The notes under the pieces are model-generated. The model did no database searches. It saw only the letters and a list, made by a program, of their open reading frames with translations, and was not told the origin of the DNA. Shown here one piece after another: positions 9,546-20,050 of a DNA stretch of 42,954 nucleotides. How positions within the stretch are numbered: the first letter of the stretch is position 1; each line of letters starts with the position of its first letter. Source of the DNA: Nemertoderma westbladi (Eukaryota > Xenacoelomorpha > Nemertodermatida > Nemertodermatidae); the NCBI GenBank assembly GCA_032718475.1, contig JAUCBJ010008364.1, forward strand, positions 1-42,954, in the 5' to 3' direction. The position numbers and the translations under genes are program-made.

Positions 9546-10687
9546 TTCAACGTGCTTAGCACGGTTTAATAAACAATCAATTAATTATTTTATTCAATAC
9601 AGTAATTATAACAGTAAAATGCAATGTATTCTATTTTTTAGTGAAATCAAGAGATAGGAGGGGGGTGGGACTGGACGCAAATCCCATCTTGGCGGTTTTT
9701 GGGGGTGGGGGGGGGGGGGGGGGGGGGGGTTAGCTAGTATTTTTTTAATAGCTAATTAAAATTAAAAATTCACTGTATTGAGGTCATTATATTTAGAAAT
9801 TAATGATAGTTACATAGATAAATTAATGATTAATGCTTGGAATACATATACTGTGTAATATTTATTATTTAGCAGACGTCGCGCAGCGGGTAATATTTTC
9901 TAATCAAATGCAATATATCAGAAAATGGATTTGGAAATGAAATGGATTTCTTGTTAGTAATTCCAACTGACGTCCCACAATAAGCCGCCCATTTAACAAA
10001 GTCTTACCTCCTGTGACATGGGCGCTTTTAGGCAATCGAGACATGCTTCCAAATGGGCGTGGGCGAAATGTTTGCGAGCTCCCTTATGTGTGTGTGGACA
10101 TCCCTTCCCTTGCGTTGCTGTGGCCTAACGGTTTAGGCAGCCATTCCCCTAAGCGTTTGGCTGTTCAAGATGGATACGTCAAAATTACATGTTCAGAGTA
10201 AGCAGTATATTTTAACGTAAAGGCAAATGATTTATCAAACTATACTAACTTTAACTTACAGAATAATCAAATAACTAAGTAATCAAAGTAAGTAAGATAA
10301 AGTCTTAACAAGTTATAAGCAGAATGATAATTAACAAGTGATAACCGAAGGGCAAACGGCACCTTTTATAGGAAATTCTAAGCATGGAATCCACTAGAAC
10401 ATTCTACTACATTCTACGAGCGCACATTGGATCAATAAATTTTCAAGTGCCCTATGATTGGCCACTGCGCCAATAGAAACTCGAGCCAAATTATAACTAT
10501 TGTAGGTGATAGGCAAATTACAACAAACTACAAATCAAGGCGAATGCGTCGGAATTGTGAAAATTTTTATGTAGTACTAATTGCAAATATCTACCTAATA
10601 GTGAAATAATCCCACAGCTAGTCTGTTTAGTGATGTGTATAATTCGCTACTGTGATCTCTAAGTTCTGATATACCTAGGTATGTATG
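9546..10687. other. Non-coding, with a 23-G run
   Basis: An uninterrupted run of 23 G lies at 9707-9729. Two CCAAT/ATTGG words at about 10455-10475 hint at promoter or LTR DNA, without further support. A tRNA-like A-box word is at about 10116, but no matching T-arm follows. No gene recognised. Confidence 0.5.
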
Positions 10688-10710
10688 AAAGGAATTCTGA
10701 GAATTCCTTT
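10688..10710. repeat. Perfect 10-bp inverted repeat
   Basis: AAAGGAATTC is followed by TGA and then its exact complement, giving a 23-nt hairpin. No associated gene. Confidence 0.8.
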
Positions 10711-11652
10711 GCGAAGAAGAATTTTTTCTGCACGGGCTAACTGCATGCAGAAGTCTTATATTTTAACGCATTATCATTTAATTCCAGTGCATATAACATT
10801 TATACCTAATCCGTGTTAAATGGCTCCATAAATCTGTTTACATGTTGCCTGGTAACAGCGGTGTTATTACTGAATCCTCATTGGTAACTACTAACACCGG
10901 CATTCTTGCATCTTATTGGTTGTTCTATTTATAAGTATTATTGTGCCTTATATATAGTTGATGTTCTTCCCATTACTTCAGGCGTAACCTAAGATCATAT
11001 TAGCCTGTTGCGAGTTATTGTAACTATCGGACTCACAGTATTTCACCTTGCTGCATGCATTTTAACATCTTGCTGTGTGCATAGTTATTTACTATTATTG
11101 CATTGCTTTGTTAATGAATATACAGGACCAGAGATCAAACCAACTCGATTTCCACACGGTTAGTGCATATTGCGCCCTGTCTGCAATATATTCATTCAGT
11201 GCGAGTGTGTGTGTCCATAGTACTGCAATATTATTCACCAACTAGTAAATATCATCTACTAACACTATGTATGCAGTACGAGTGAACTGTGCGCTTACCA
11301 AGCACTAAGTCAACATAGCGTCCAACCTGTAATAAATATAAGTCATACGTACATTTACTAGCCAACAACACAACATAACGGAACGGTTTACACGTAACTA
11401 TCACCCCCTTGAAGCAGTTTGTAAGCGCTGAAGCCTTATACTTACAGTAATTGATTCTACATTCAGTTAGATATATATATTAGATACTATAAGAAACAAT
11501 ATGGGTACAGTACAACCTGACTGGCGAAATATATATATAGAAACAATGTGATCCAGTCTCCTATCAAAAATGAAACCTAACTACAAATAAACACTTTAAT
11601 AACTGCACGAATAACTATCCTATATATTAGAAAATACAGGACTTTTAGTCCG
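10711..11652. other. Non-coding, no gene recognised
   Basis: AT-rich sequence up to the 5' boundary of the long CR1-type copy. A TATATATA tract is present near 11470. No ORF over 60 codons appears plausible. Confidence 0.5.
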
Positions 11653-11777
11653 CCGAAAGGGGTAAGTCTACATACTAAATTTGATAAAAAATAAAGGGTT
11701 TCAGGATTTAAACGATTTGACCCAAACATGTCTCACTTAACCATCAGATTGAATCGCTGTCTGCCAAACTTAATGAT

Positions 11778-12746
11778 ATGCACACTTTCCTTTTGGGTCA
11801 ACCAGAAAGTAGAGCTAGTGAATCGCCGAACGAAGTATCAGGTGAGGATGGCCACGGGAATTCCGACTCGCAGTGGATAACCCAAGGCCCTAGGAAATTG
11901 CAGAAACATTCCAAATCGGTATCGTTGGACAAGGGAGCAAGTTTCGAGGACAAACTTCAACATTGCGTTAAGAAAGCAATTAAATCAAACAACGATGAAC
12001 TGGAATCTAAATGCACGCTTTTCGTGGAGAAGTTGGAAGAGACTACCTCCCCCAAAGACGACTGTCTGGCGGTTGATCGTCTCCTAGCCTACCTTGAGTG
12101 TTCATCAGCAACCATTACCAGTGTTCGACGGCTTAGAAGAGCACCTCAATCCAAAAGTCCAGGTCTCATTGAAGTCGTATTCTCATCAATGGCAGACTGC
12201 GATAAGATTATGGGGAATAGACAGAGCCTCGCCTCATCGGAGGAATTCCGTCGCACGTTTATCCACCCCAGTTTATCTGAGAATGTTCGCAAAGAATGGG
12301 ACATCCTTCGCGCGCACTCCTTTATAACGTATTCTGCCGACAACTCGTTGTCGCTATTCGCTGTCTATAATAATCGAACCGAATCGTACTGCCTTCGAAA
12401 GCGACTCAACGGAAAGATCGCTTGGCGGTCCGATATCCAGCTGTCAAGTGAGGAGCGGAAAATAGCCTCTGAACATGTCTCGTCGATGAAACGATCACCT
12501 CGTGGCCAGATGAGACAACCACCACAAGCGGCCGGATCATCCACCAGCAACCCCCCTTCTAGACTAACTTCCAGTGAGATCTTAACCTCTACAGGCCCCA
12601 TGGCTACCGATTGTGATGGGACCCCAGTTGCCATGGTTACTGCTACTGGCCGTGTTGCTCCAGGCACCACCGCTTCCGACCCAGTTCCCGTTGTTTGGAG
12701 TTCCGCTACAGAAAGCTCAGACACATCTGGCTTGGAAAACCTTTAG
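11778..12746 (+). CDS. Retrotransposon ORF1 protein
   Basis: A 322-codon frame from ATG (MHTFLLGQPESR) to TAG at 12746. It is hydrophilic, with charged, possibly helical stretches (FEDKLQHCVKKAIKSNN, DELESKCTLFVEKLEE) and a central region (TSVRRLRRAPQSK, LIEVVFSSMADC, SFITYSADNS) whose alternating character resembles an RNA-binding fold; I could not assign a family. The C-terminal ~70 residues are Ser/Thr/Pro-rich. In non-LTR elements ORF1 proteins bind the element RNA. The 273-codon relative at 1627 shares the first ~257 residues with few changes (for example D/G at residue 22). The frame overlaps the start of the ORF2 frame. The true N-terminus probably lay further upstream and is cut by a 7-bp indel. 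Confidence 0.7.
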   Translation: MHTFLLGQPESRASESPNEVSGEDGHGNSDSQWITQGPRKLQKHSKSVSLDKGASFEDKLQHCVKKAIKSNNDELESKCTLFVEKLEETTSPKDDCLAVDRLLAYLECSSATITSVRRLRRAPQSKSPGLIEVVFSSMADCDKIMGNRQSLASSEEFRRTFIHPSLSENVRKEWDILRAHSFITYSADNSLSLFAVYNNRTESYCLRKRLNGKIAWRSDIQLSSEERKIASEHVSSMKRSPRGQMRQPPQAAGSSTSNPPSRLTSSEILTSTGPMATDCDGTPVAMVTATGRVAPGTTASDPVPVVWSSATESSDTSGLENL

Positions 12747-15643
12747 GGGGAGAAGCTGCCACTACTGGGAATGTTACCATCGAGTCTGCGAGCCCGATGA
12801 CTCCTGGAAATGGGGACACTTTACATGGATCTATTCCATCCACATTTCTTAAATGTTACCTTATGAACAGTCAGAGTTTAGGTAATAAACTTCCTGAGCT
12901 TAATTTGTTTCTAGAAACATGCGATTATCATGTTGTTGGTGTCACTGAGACATGGTTACGTGATACTATAACTGAGCTTGAGAAACTAAACGGAAAACGG
13001 TATAATGTTTTTAGAAAAGACCGAATTAATACAATCGGACGGGGTGTGGCTTTATTTGTGCTTAAATCCCTGAAATGTACACAGATATTTTTAAACAGTA
13101 AGTTTTCTGATTGTGAAGTTGTTGCTATCGATATATTAGGGGACGCACCTACCCGTTTAATTTGTATTTATCGATCTCAGTCTGGAAACTCAATCGAGGA
13201 TATTACCCTATTATGTGAATGTATTTCGTCACTTACTGATGTTAATTACCCAACTGTCTGTATCGGTGATTTCAATCTCCCAGATTTTAACTGGGAAGAA
13301 ATGTCTTTTCCTATCAACGATATTTATAGTTGATTTTTCAACTGTATTAATGAAGATGGATTTACCCAGTTAGTAGACAAGCCCACTAGAGGCAATAATA
13401 TCCTTGATTTGGTGTTCACTACAGAAGTGTTATATGTGTCAGTAGTGTTCTAGTAAATCCCCCCTTTTGTAGTAGCGACCACAGCACAGTCACTTTTAAT
13501 TTATGTGGCCCTTACCAATTTTTCGAAAGTGACACATTGCAGTATTTTGATTTCAAAGATGACGATTATACATCTTTTTCTAATTATTTCGATTCTCAGA
13601 ATTGGCACGATATTTTTAGTTCTTGTACTACTATAGACGATCATTGGTGTGCTTTTGATTGCGTATTAAAACATGGTATTAATCAATTTGTGCCTAAAAA
13701 GTAAATATCTAGTGATTTCAAAAAGAAATACCCGCTTCATATTAAACAGTTACAACGTAAAAAGAAATTGCTCTGGCGAAGGCGCCATACCATTCAGGGT
13801 AAAAAAGAGTACAAAAAATGTACTAAGGAAATCACTAGAACAATATTCAGGTATTCATGTTTGAAAGAGAATAAAATATTAGAATCTGGTAAACCAAATG
13901 CTATTTTTAGTTATATAAACTCCAAAAGAAATTATAAATCCGGTATAGCTCCTCTAAAGTTTAATGGCGAAGTCATTGTTTGTGATACCACTAAATCTAA
14001 GATATTTCCAAAGTACTTTCCGAAAATTACTGCGAGGACAACAAGTCTACACCGTATTTTGATAATGTGGCACCGCCAAATATTTCACTGCACGATGTTA
14101 ATTTTAATCCCAATGTTGTTTTTAATGTGTTGCGCAATTTACCTAGTAAAACTAGTAATACCCCCGATAGTCTACCTAGCAATTTGTATAAGAACCTGGT
14201 ACGCCAACTAGCGGCGCCGTTGTCAGCTATTTTTGAATTGTCATTCATTTCGCACGCTTTACCCTCTATTTGGTGTACAGCAATGTAATACCTATGTATA
14301 AAAAGGGAGACTCATCTAACCCGTATAATTACAGACCTATTTCACTTACATGTGTTGCGTGCAAAGTAATGGAAACGATCATAAATAAGGAGTTACTATC
14401 GTATCTATTAACTAACCGCCTAATCTCTAAGCAGCAGCACGGATTCTTAAAACGTAAATCAACTGCGACTCATTTAATTGAGTGCAATAATGATTGGTTT
14501 CGGATTCTGGACAAACGGAAAGATGTTGATGTTGTTTACATTGACTTCGAGAAGGCCTTCGACAAGGTCGTCCACGCCAAACTATTGCTAAAACTTGCTG
14601 CTTACGTAATTCCCGGTAATTTGTTAGCTTGGTTTCATTCTTTTTTATCAAATCGTAAATTTCGTGTGCTTCTTGGTATAAATTATTCAGATTTTGTTGA
14701 CGTCATATCGGGTACCCCTCAAGGTTGTGTGGTAGGCCCTGTTTTATTTATTATATTTATTAATGACCTACCTAATAATTTGCATGCTGTTAGTACTAAA
14801 CTATGCTGATGCTGATGATCTAAAAATTTACGCTGACCATAGTAAACACGTTGACATTCAGTGCGCTTTGGATACATTGTCGATTTGGTGTAATACTTGG
14901 CAATTGAGTGTTGCTACTTCTAAATGTCATGTTTTGCATATTGGGAATCGTAAACTGGATCAAAGTGATTATGTTCTCAATGGTATTTGTCTCAAAGTTA
15001 AATCAAGTTGTAAAGATCTAGGTATTACCATGTGCAACGATTTAAAATTTAGTAAATACAGTACTGTAAGGAGCAGGTTCTTAAGGCGTACAAGGTCATA
15101 AATATAAATATTATATTTCGGTGTTTTTATTCTTCCAATATGAAATCATTGTTAACTGCTTATAGATCCTACGTGCGACCATTATTAGAATTTAATACAG
15201 TTGTCTGGTCACCCCATCAGCTTTTCAATATTAAACTAGTTGAACGTGCGCAACGTTATTTTACCCGCAGGCTTTTTAAGAGGTGCAATATCTCATACCT
15301 AGATGATAGCTACCTAAATAGGCTGGCATTTCTTAATTTGCAACCTCTCCAAGCTAGGCGTATTATTTTTGATTTGCATTTGGTGTATAACATGTGTCAT
15401 GGTAAAGTAGATATTCAGTTTAGCGATTTTTTCGAGTATGTCCAACACCCGGGTCTTCGTGGTCATAATTACAAGTTATACATACAGTCTAGCCGCTTAG
15501 TAATATCAAATAACCGTTTTTCCCAACATACAGTAAATGCTTGAAACAGTTTACCTCACGATGTTGTTAATGCGCCGAATGTTATCACTTTCAATCGTCT
15601 GCTTAAGAATGTAGATTTAAGTCATTTGTATAGTTTTAATTAA
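12695..15643 (+). pseudogene. Retrotransposon ORF2 (endonuclease-RT), broken
   Basis: Homology runs through several frames. 12797-13333 encodes the apurinic-type endonuclease start: MNSQSLGNKLPELNLFL, VGVTETWL, RGVALFV and IGDFNLPDFNW. A TGA at 13331 is followed in the same frame by TQLVDKPTRGNNILDLVF, and a shifted frame gives SSDHSTVTF. Reverse transcriptase spans ~14067-15101: IPMYKKGDSSNPYNYRPISL, VYIDFEKAFDKV, SGTPQGCVVGPVLF, and a disturbed catalytic region reading LNYADADDLKIY in a new frame at 14800. 15140-15544 is the C-terminal CR1-like region (YRSYVRPLLEFNTVVWSP), and past a TGA the frame runs on to TAA at 15641. At least five stops or frameshifts mean this copy cannot make an active enzyme. 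Confidence 0.85.
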
Positions 15644-15987
15644 TTATGATTTATCTATACGCCTATTTGCAACCTCTTAACCTACAGTAATTTACATACC
15701 TGCACGATTTTGATGTTTTTATTTGTTGTGAATGTTTGTAAAATTGGTTTTTAGATCTAATTAGTATTTTTAATTTTATCTTTAATTTTAGTTGGGCCCC
15801 TATTAGTGCTTTTACGCCTTGGCGGTCTTCTCCCTCCTAAATCCTAACATACATAATCTTTCCGGTTTCACATTATTTATTCATATTACATTATGTCCTA
15901 TGAGTATTAATTTACCATACAATTCTGTATGCAATTTTATTTCGAGTGCATATGTTAAATGGAGAGCAAATACAATACAATACAATA

Positions 15988-16544
15988 AACACTGTACCCG
16001 GGGAAACACAGCTCCATCATCAGCAGTGTACTGTGAGTCCCTACCCTATCTAAATACAGCACAATACCAATTGACCAATATAATACAGGAAATGAAACCA
16101 AATACTGAAATAGAGAACTAAACAAATCAGATAACAAAACTGATACCATTAAAGCCTAAATAAAATACATGAAACAAAAATTAGAATGAACCCAAATGAG
16201 AATAGTGACCAAATAGTGAACTACTATATCTAACCTGCATAACAAATAAATCTATAATGGCTGTATTGCACAGTCTAATAATAGATATGTTATATAATGG
16301 TATGAATACAGCAGTAAATAACAACCCAAAGACCATACAGACACCCCCCCCCCCCCCCCCAAAAAAAAAAACACTGATAGAATAATTTCACCCAATAGGA
16401 ACTCCCAGAACTGTTCATATTTTATTGTACCCGATCAAATAAATTTTACCCGAGGTATGTGATACTACTTTTTAAACTGTAGCTACGTAACTGATATATT
16501 TTAAACTGTAAAGTTAATTTTATTTCAAGTTAAAAGTAAAGTAA
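15988..16544. other. Non-coding; poly-C/poly-A run
   Basis: No gene seen. At 16344-16371 there are 17 C followed by 11 A. The stretch after the retrotransposon tail (15988-16340) is A-rich with no clear homology in the window. Confidence 0.6.
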
Positions 16545-16812
16545 ATTTTCTTCGGCCGCGAGGCCAGGGATTACGCACAAAGTCTCACGACTTATTTCCA
16601 GTGCGGTCCCCCCAGAACTTCACTCCCCAGAGGAAACTCCAGTACTCATTTAGCTACCATTTAAGGATGCAAGGCAGAGATGCGCCCTGGCTGGTCCCTT
16701 TAAAGCATTCGTGCCGAAACGAAAACTGCCCTGGCCCATGTGAGGATCGAACCCACGACCTACAGGAGATGTGAATTCAATGCAACCACTACACAAGTTT
16801 AATACCATATAC
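16545..16812 (-). mobile_element. tRNA-derived SINE
   Basis: Read on the minus strand, the head has a Pol III A box TAGTGGTTGCA (plus 16781-16791) and a B box GGGTTCGATCC (plus 16744-16754) inside a T-arm-like GTGGG-TTCGATC-CTCAC. Spacing and sequence resemble a tRNA of the Glu/Gly/Asp type. The tRNA-like head continues into ~180 bp of non-tRNA body (CATGGGCCAGGGCAG...) ending near GGCCGAAG. Head, body and size are those of a SINE; no poly-A tail or target duplication was resolved. Confidence 0.7.
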
Positions 16813-17039
16813 ACGTGATTTATTGTAAACTACTGTACAAAGTTAGACCATTTATGTTACCTAGGCAAGTCAATTTTATTATATAATTTTAAACATGTAT
16901 TATCCTGTCGTCCCTAAATTTACTGATTTACAGTAATTACAGTAATAACAACTTTTCGCTTGATTTTAATCCAATCAACTACATTTTATTTGCATTTCAG
17001 TTAACGTGCCAGATTCAATTAAACCCACAGCTTCAGATT
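16813..17039. other. AT-rich non-coding
   Basis: No ORF, RNA gene or repeat recognised. Confidence 0.5.
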
Positions 17040-17570
17040 GTGTTGTGTATTTTAATTATTTTTATCAGCCTCATCCACATAATATTCTACCACCATTATT
17101 AGCCATGTTTGGATTTTTAGTATTTTTAGATTCACCGCCCGAAATGTAATTGTATTTTGGTAATTTTTAAATTTGTCGGTCTACCTATCTTTTTAATTAT
17201 TTTTAAGTTCATCAGCCTCAGCCCCCCATGTTGTATTTTAATCATTTTTTAGTTAATCAATCCCACTACCACTTAAACTTCTCACCGCCACAACCATAAC
17301 CTACTTGAATTTTAATCATTTTTTAGATCGTCACTATCAACGCCCATTTCTAAATTTTTTTAAATATGTCAGTCCCTCCGCCTCATTCCACCTGTATTTT
17401 AATCGTTCACCAATCCGTTATGTTTGTATTTTAAATAATATTCATCGCCCGCTGTATTTTGAATTTCACTGGGACCCGTTTTTAAACGCGGTTCACCGCA
17501 TAAGGCTATCCCTCCATTTTAACGTTTGCAATTGGTACAGCTCATTAAGACTATTTTTAAACTTTTAATT
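17040..17570. repeat. Degenerate ~50-60-bp T-rich minisatellite
   Basis: The word GTATTTTAAT followed by an ATTTTTTA-type tract, then TCATCAGCCTCA- or CCGCC-like words, recurs irregularly (17046, 17150, 17229, 17310, 17392, 17428). Best-preserved units read TTTTAATCATTTTTTAG. Part of it (17310-17570) is duplicated in shortened form at 29551-29620. Confidence 0.5.
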
Positions 17571-17700
17571 AGGTAATCATAAATCGTGCTGATTAGACAA
17601 GCCCGATATCATAGACGTTCACTACACAGCTACACTATTTTCAGTTGCATTTTTATTTACTTTCAGTTTGATCAGTAAGCCCTATCTATTATTTAATTAT
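17520..17700. repeat. Third copy of the TRIM upstream flank
   Basis: Matches 29585-29740 (GCTGATTAGACAAGCCCGAT, CAGTTTGATCAGTA) and, for its last ~40 bp, 25474-25510. No TRIM coding sequence follows here. Confidence 0.75.
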
Positions 17701-17952
17701 TGTTTATTGTTTAAGAACAATTCCCACACAAAGCATGCAGCACAGTGGTAATATACTGAAAAATATAATAATGTATGTGTATTATGTAAATACCGGTAGT
17801 GTAATTATTGTACTAAATATATTAATGCATACTCTGTGTAGATGGTGACTGGACGAGCAAGCCCATTACTCCACTCACCATTTACAGTCAATAACAAAAC
17901 ATACAATTACTTAAAGGGTCTACAGTACTAACTTATTCTACACCATACCGAA

Positions 17953-18032
17953 AGAAAGCCGCCCCAATATTAGATTATTACAACAACATATCCATTGGGT
18001 AAGAAAGTGGAGGAGAGCCAGCCCGTCTCTTA
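17953..18032 (+). ncRNA. Conserved 80-nt core, copy 1 (possible small RNA)
   Basis: An 80-nt block from AGAAAGCCGCCCCAAT to GTCTCTTA, identical to 18248-18327 although both flanks have diverged. It holds a CCAAT...ATTGG pair, a splice-donor-like GGGTAAGAAAG and a hairpin (AGGAGA / TCTCTT), and is followed by a T-rich stretch. An upstream word, TTAAAGGGTCTA, is kept about 40 bp before it. These features would fit an snRNA or spliced-leader type gene, but this is inference; a repeat core homogenised by conversion is the alternative. Confidence 0.3.
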
Positions 18033-18247
18033 TTTTATTCTCTCATATTATTTACGTTATTTTGGTACGGTTTATAATATCGTACAGTATTGAGTAAACG
18101 GATATGTTCAAATATATTATATTGCATGCAAACACTACTGTAAAAATCCTAAATACTACTAAAATTAGTTGCCGTATTATTACAAAACATACAAATACTC
18201 AAATAGTTAAAGGGTCTAAAGTACTATTTATTAAACACCAAAACGAG

Positions 18248-18327
18248 AGAAAGCCGCCCCAATATTAGATTATTACAACAACATATCCATTGGGTAAGAA
18301 AGTGGAGGAGAGCCAGCCCGTCTCTTA
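18248..18327 (+). ncRNA. Conserved 80-nt core, copy 2
   Basis: Identical to copy 1 and 295 bp downstream of it. Here the hairpin is followed by AATTTTTTAC, closer to an Sm-site (A-U-rich) consensus. The upstream word TTAAAGGGTCTAAAGTACT is retained. Confidence 0.3.
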
Positions 18328-18826
18328 ATTTTTTACTTTATATTACGCGATCAATTTTCACTCATCTCGTCATGAACCCAACATGTATGTAACCTTTTGT
18401 TAAATTTGTTGGCTATGCGTTTGCAGTTGTTTGGGCGGAGTGTGGTAGGCCTACACTTTTCACACTTAAATATTTTGGTTGTGAAATGTTACAGGGCATA
18501 GCGATCTGAGATATTTCATTTATATTTTATTATGAGAGGAAGAAGAACATACAACGTTATTTACTATATTATATGTAACAAAATAATTGTTTTCGGGTTT
18601 AACTTGGAAGCCTCCCCAAATAGTTGATATACAATTATATTTAAAATTATTTCCATGGTCATGGTCATTCACCCATCTTTAGTTAGAAATTTGTTTGCAT
18701 GAAAGACAGTTTAGTTTAGTTTTTACTGATTTATTATCTCTTATCTGACTGGGGTAATAATAAAGGATAGGATAAATGGAAGCAAAGTGTGACAGTAACA
18801 AATATTTCCCCGTCACCCTAGCATGT
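18328..18826. other. Non-coding part of unit a
   Basis: Matches 22817-23315. No ORF or RNA gene is recognised in either copy. Confidence 0.6.
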
Positions 18827-18920
18827 GGGGCGAGCCACGAAGTTGGCGGAGCCTTAGCGAATTGACACTGTTAGGGGGTGGGTCAATTTATGCAAATAGT
18901 TGTCGTCGTCGTCGTTGTCG

Positions 18921-18952
<32 letters not shown>

Positions 18953-19339
18953 GTCGTCGTCGTTACGATTTTGACATGCTAATAACTTTGTCGGATTTAA
19001 AGCTGCCAAGTTGAAAATTTGTAGGTATCAATATGAGCAAAAGTTGAGATTTTTGAGAGACTTTCAGACACCATCAGTGCAATGGTCTCCCGCTAGAGGG
19101 CCACATGTCTAAACATTAAATGCCCTCCCATTTCTTTGCTTTTAATCCGTTTAAGCTGAAACTTGGCAGATATGTATTAGACCATTAGCTGTGACTTTCA
19201 AAGGAGGCGAATCCATCTGCAGTTCTCCAGTCTGCCGCTAGAGGGCCAACGTGACTATTTGCATAAATTGACCTACCCCCTAACAGTGTCAATTCGCTAA
19301 GGCTCTGCCAACTTCGTGCTGCGCGAAGTCCCCACTTCG
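18827..19339. mobile_element. Foldback/MITE-like insertion, 513 bp
   Basis: Unit b shows the empty site (CATGTCTTAAG at 23311-23321), so this segment was inserted between a duplicated TGT (18824-18826 and 19340-19342). Inverted terminal regions of ~65 bp pair 18835-18900 with 19254-19318 (GAAGTTGGCGGAGCCTTAGC on the left), with few mismatches. The left end lacks about ten bases present on the right (CTTCGCGCAGC). The interior has a GTC microsatellite and two CCGCTAGAGGGC words. There is no transposase ORF, so it is non-autonomous. Confidence 0.8.
18899..18964. repeat. (GTC)n microsatellite
   Basis: About 21 GTC units with GTT interruptions, inside the foldback element next to the left inverted repeat. 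The arginine-rich ORF across it is an artefact. Confidence 0.9.
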
Positions 19340-19364
19340 TGTCTTAAGTATATGATATATCAAA

Positions 19365-19413
19365 GGGGGAAGTTTGGATTCACTGCATAAATGCAGTTCA
19401 CCAAACTTCCCCC
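19365..19413. repeat. Perfect hairpin with nested stem, unit a
   Basis: GGGGGAAGTTTGG (19365-19377) pairs with CCAAACTTCCCCC (19401-19413). The loop contains ACTGCA-TAAA-TGCAGT (19382-19397). A third arm, AACTTCCCCCTT (19427-19438), can compete for the same 5' strand. The same arrangement is kept in unit b. Confidence 0.85.
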
Positions 19414-20050
19414 GAATGCACACTGTAACTTCCCCCTTCACACAAATATCCACTGTTGAATTAATTTGAAGCGATATATAATAAGTACAAAATTGTGCGA
19501 GTTTTTAATTGTGTGGTCCATTTGTTGTTTGATCTCTATTTATTGTTTTAAGTGCATTTAATATCACACTGGTTTTTAGAATATTATACTATACAACCTT
19601 ATGTTTTATTAATTTACCCAATCGAAGCCTCATAAGGGCCGGTTATTTGTACGCATATCCCCTAATGCGATCAGTAAGGTTCAAACAACATATTAATATG
19701 GAAATAAAGTATCTGCAAAGAAAAGAACCCAATACTATATAATTTGACCTTATTAAAAAATTTGCACTTTTGCACACTTATTTGTACAAATGCACTTTAG
19801 CAGATCGTAATGGTGGCTCTTATTTAACAAACTTATGTTTATCCTCTACCGATCTACGATGGTGTATGATCAAGTGTCAGTCACTAAAAGTGTCAAAAAT
19901 CCAATTTAATAAATCTGGATTTGCGATTTTGGACCATATTCATGGAAATTTTAAGTCACTTTATAGACATAAAAAGTTAAACAAATGTTACGATTATAGT
20001 TAGAAATCATTCCAAACTACATTTTAATCCAAAAAATAACATTCTACGAT
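19414..20050. other. Non-coding, present in both duplication units
   Basis: Matches 23387-24006. A 77-codon frame at 19770-20003 is kept in both units, but it starts with TTG, has no ATG start, and is no better conserved than its flanks, so I do not call it a gene. Confidence 0.55.

Larger units (their letters stand above)
11653..15987 (+). mobile_element. CR1/Jockey-type non-LTR retrotransposon, long decayed copy
   Basis: About 4.3 kb: a short leader, ORF1 (11778-12746), a broken ORF2 (about 12695-15643) and a 3' region ending in a TACAA microsatellite at 15971-15987. The 5' boundary is the same point as in the truncated copy at 1496 although the flanks differ, which suggests that it is the true 5' end of the element. 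APE endonuclease plus RT, a CR1-like C-terminus and a short-repeat tail place it in the CR1/Jockey group. No target duplication was identified by eye. Confidence 0.85.

Noticed and set aside
10105-10190. tRNA-like word (TGGCCTAACGG) as possible tRNA or SINE
   Set aside because: The A box is good but no proper B box or T-arm follows at the expected distance, and no acceptor stem can be drawn.
19770-20003. 77-codon ORF conserved in both duplication units (also 23735-23968)
   Set aside because: Starts with TTG, lacks an upstream ATG, and the surrounding non-coding sequence is equally conserved because the whole unit was duplicated.
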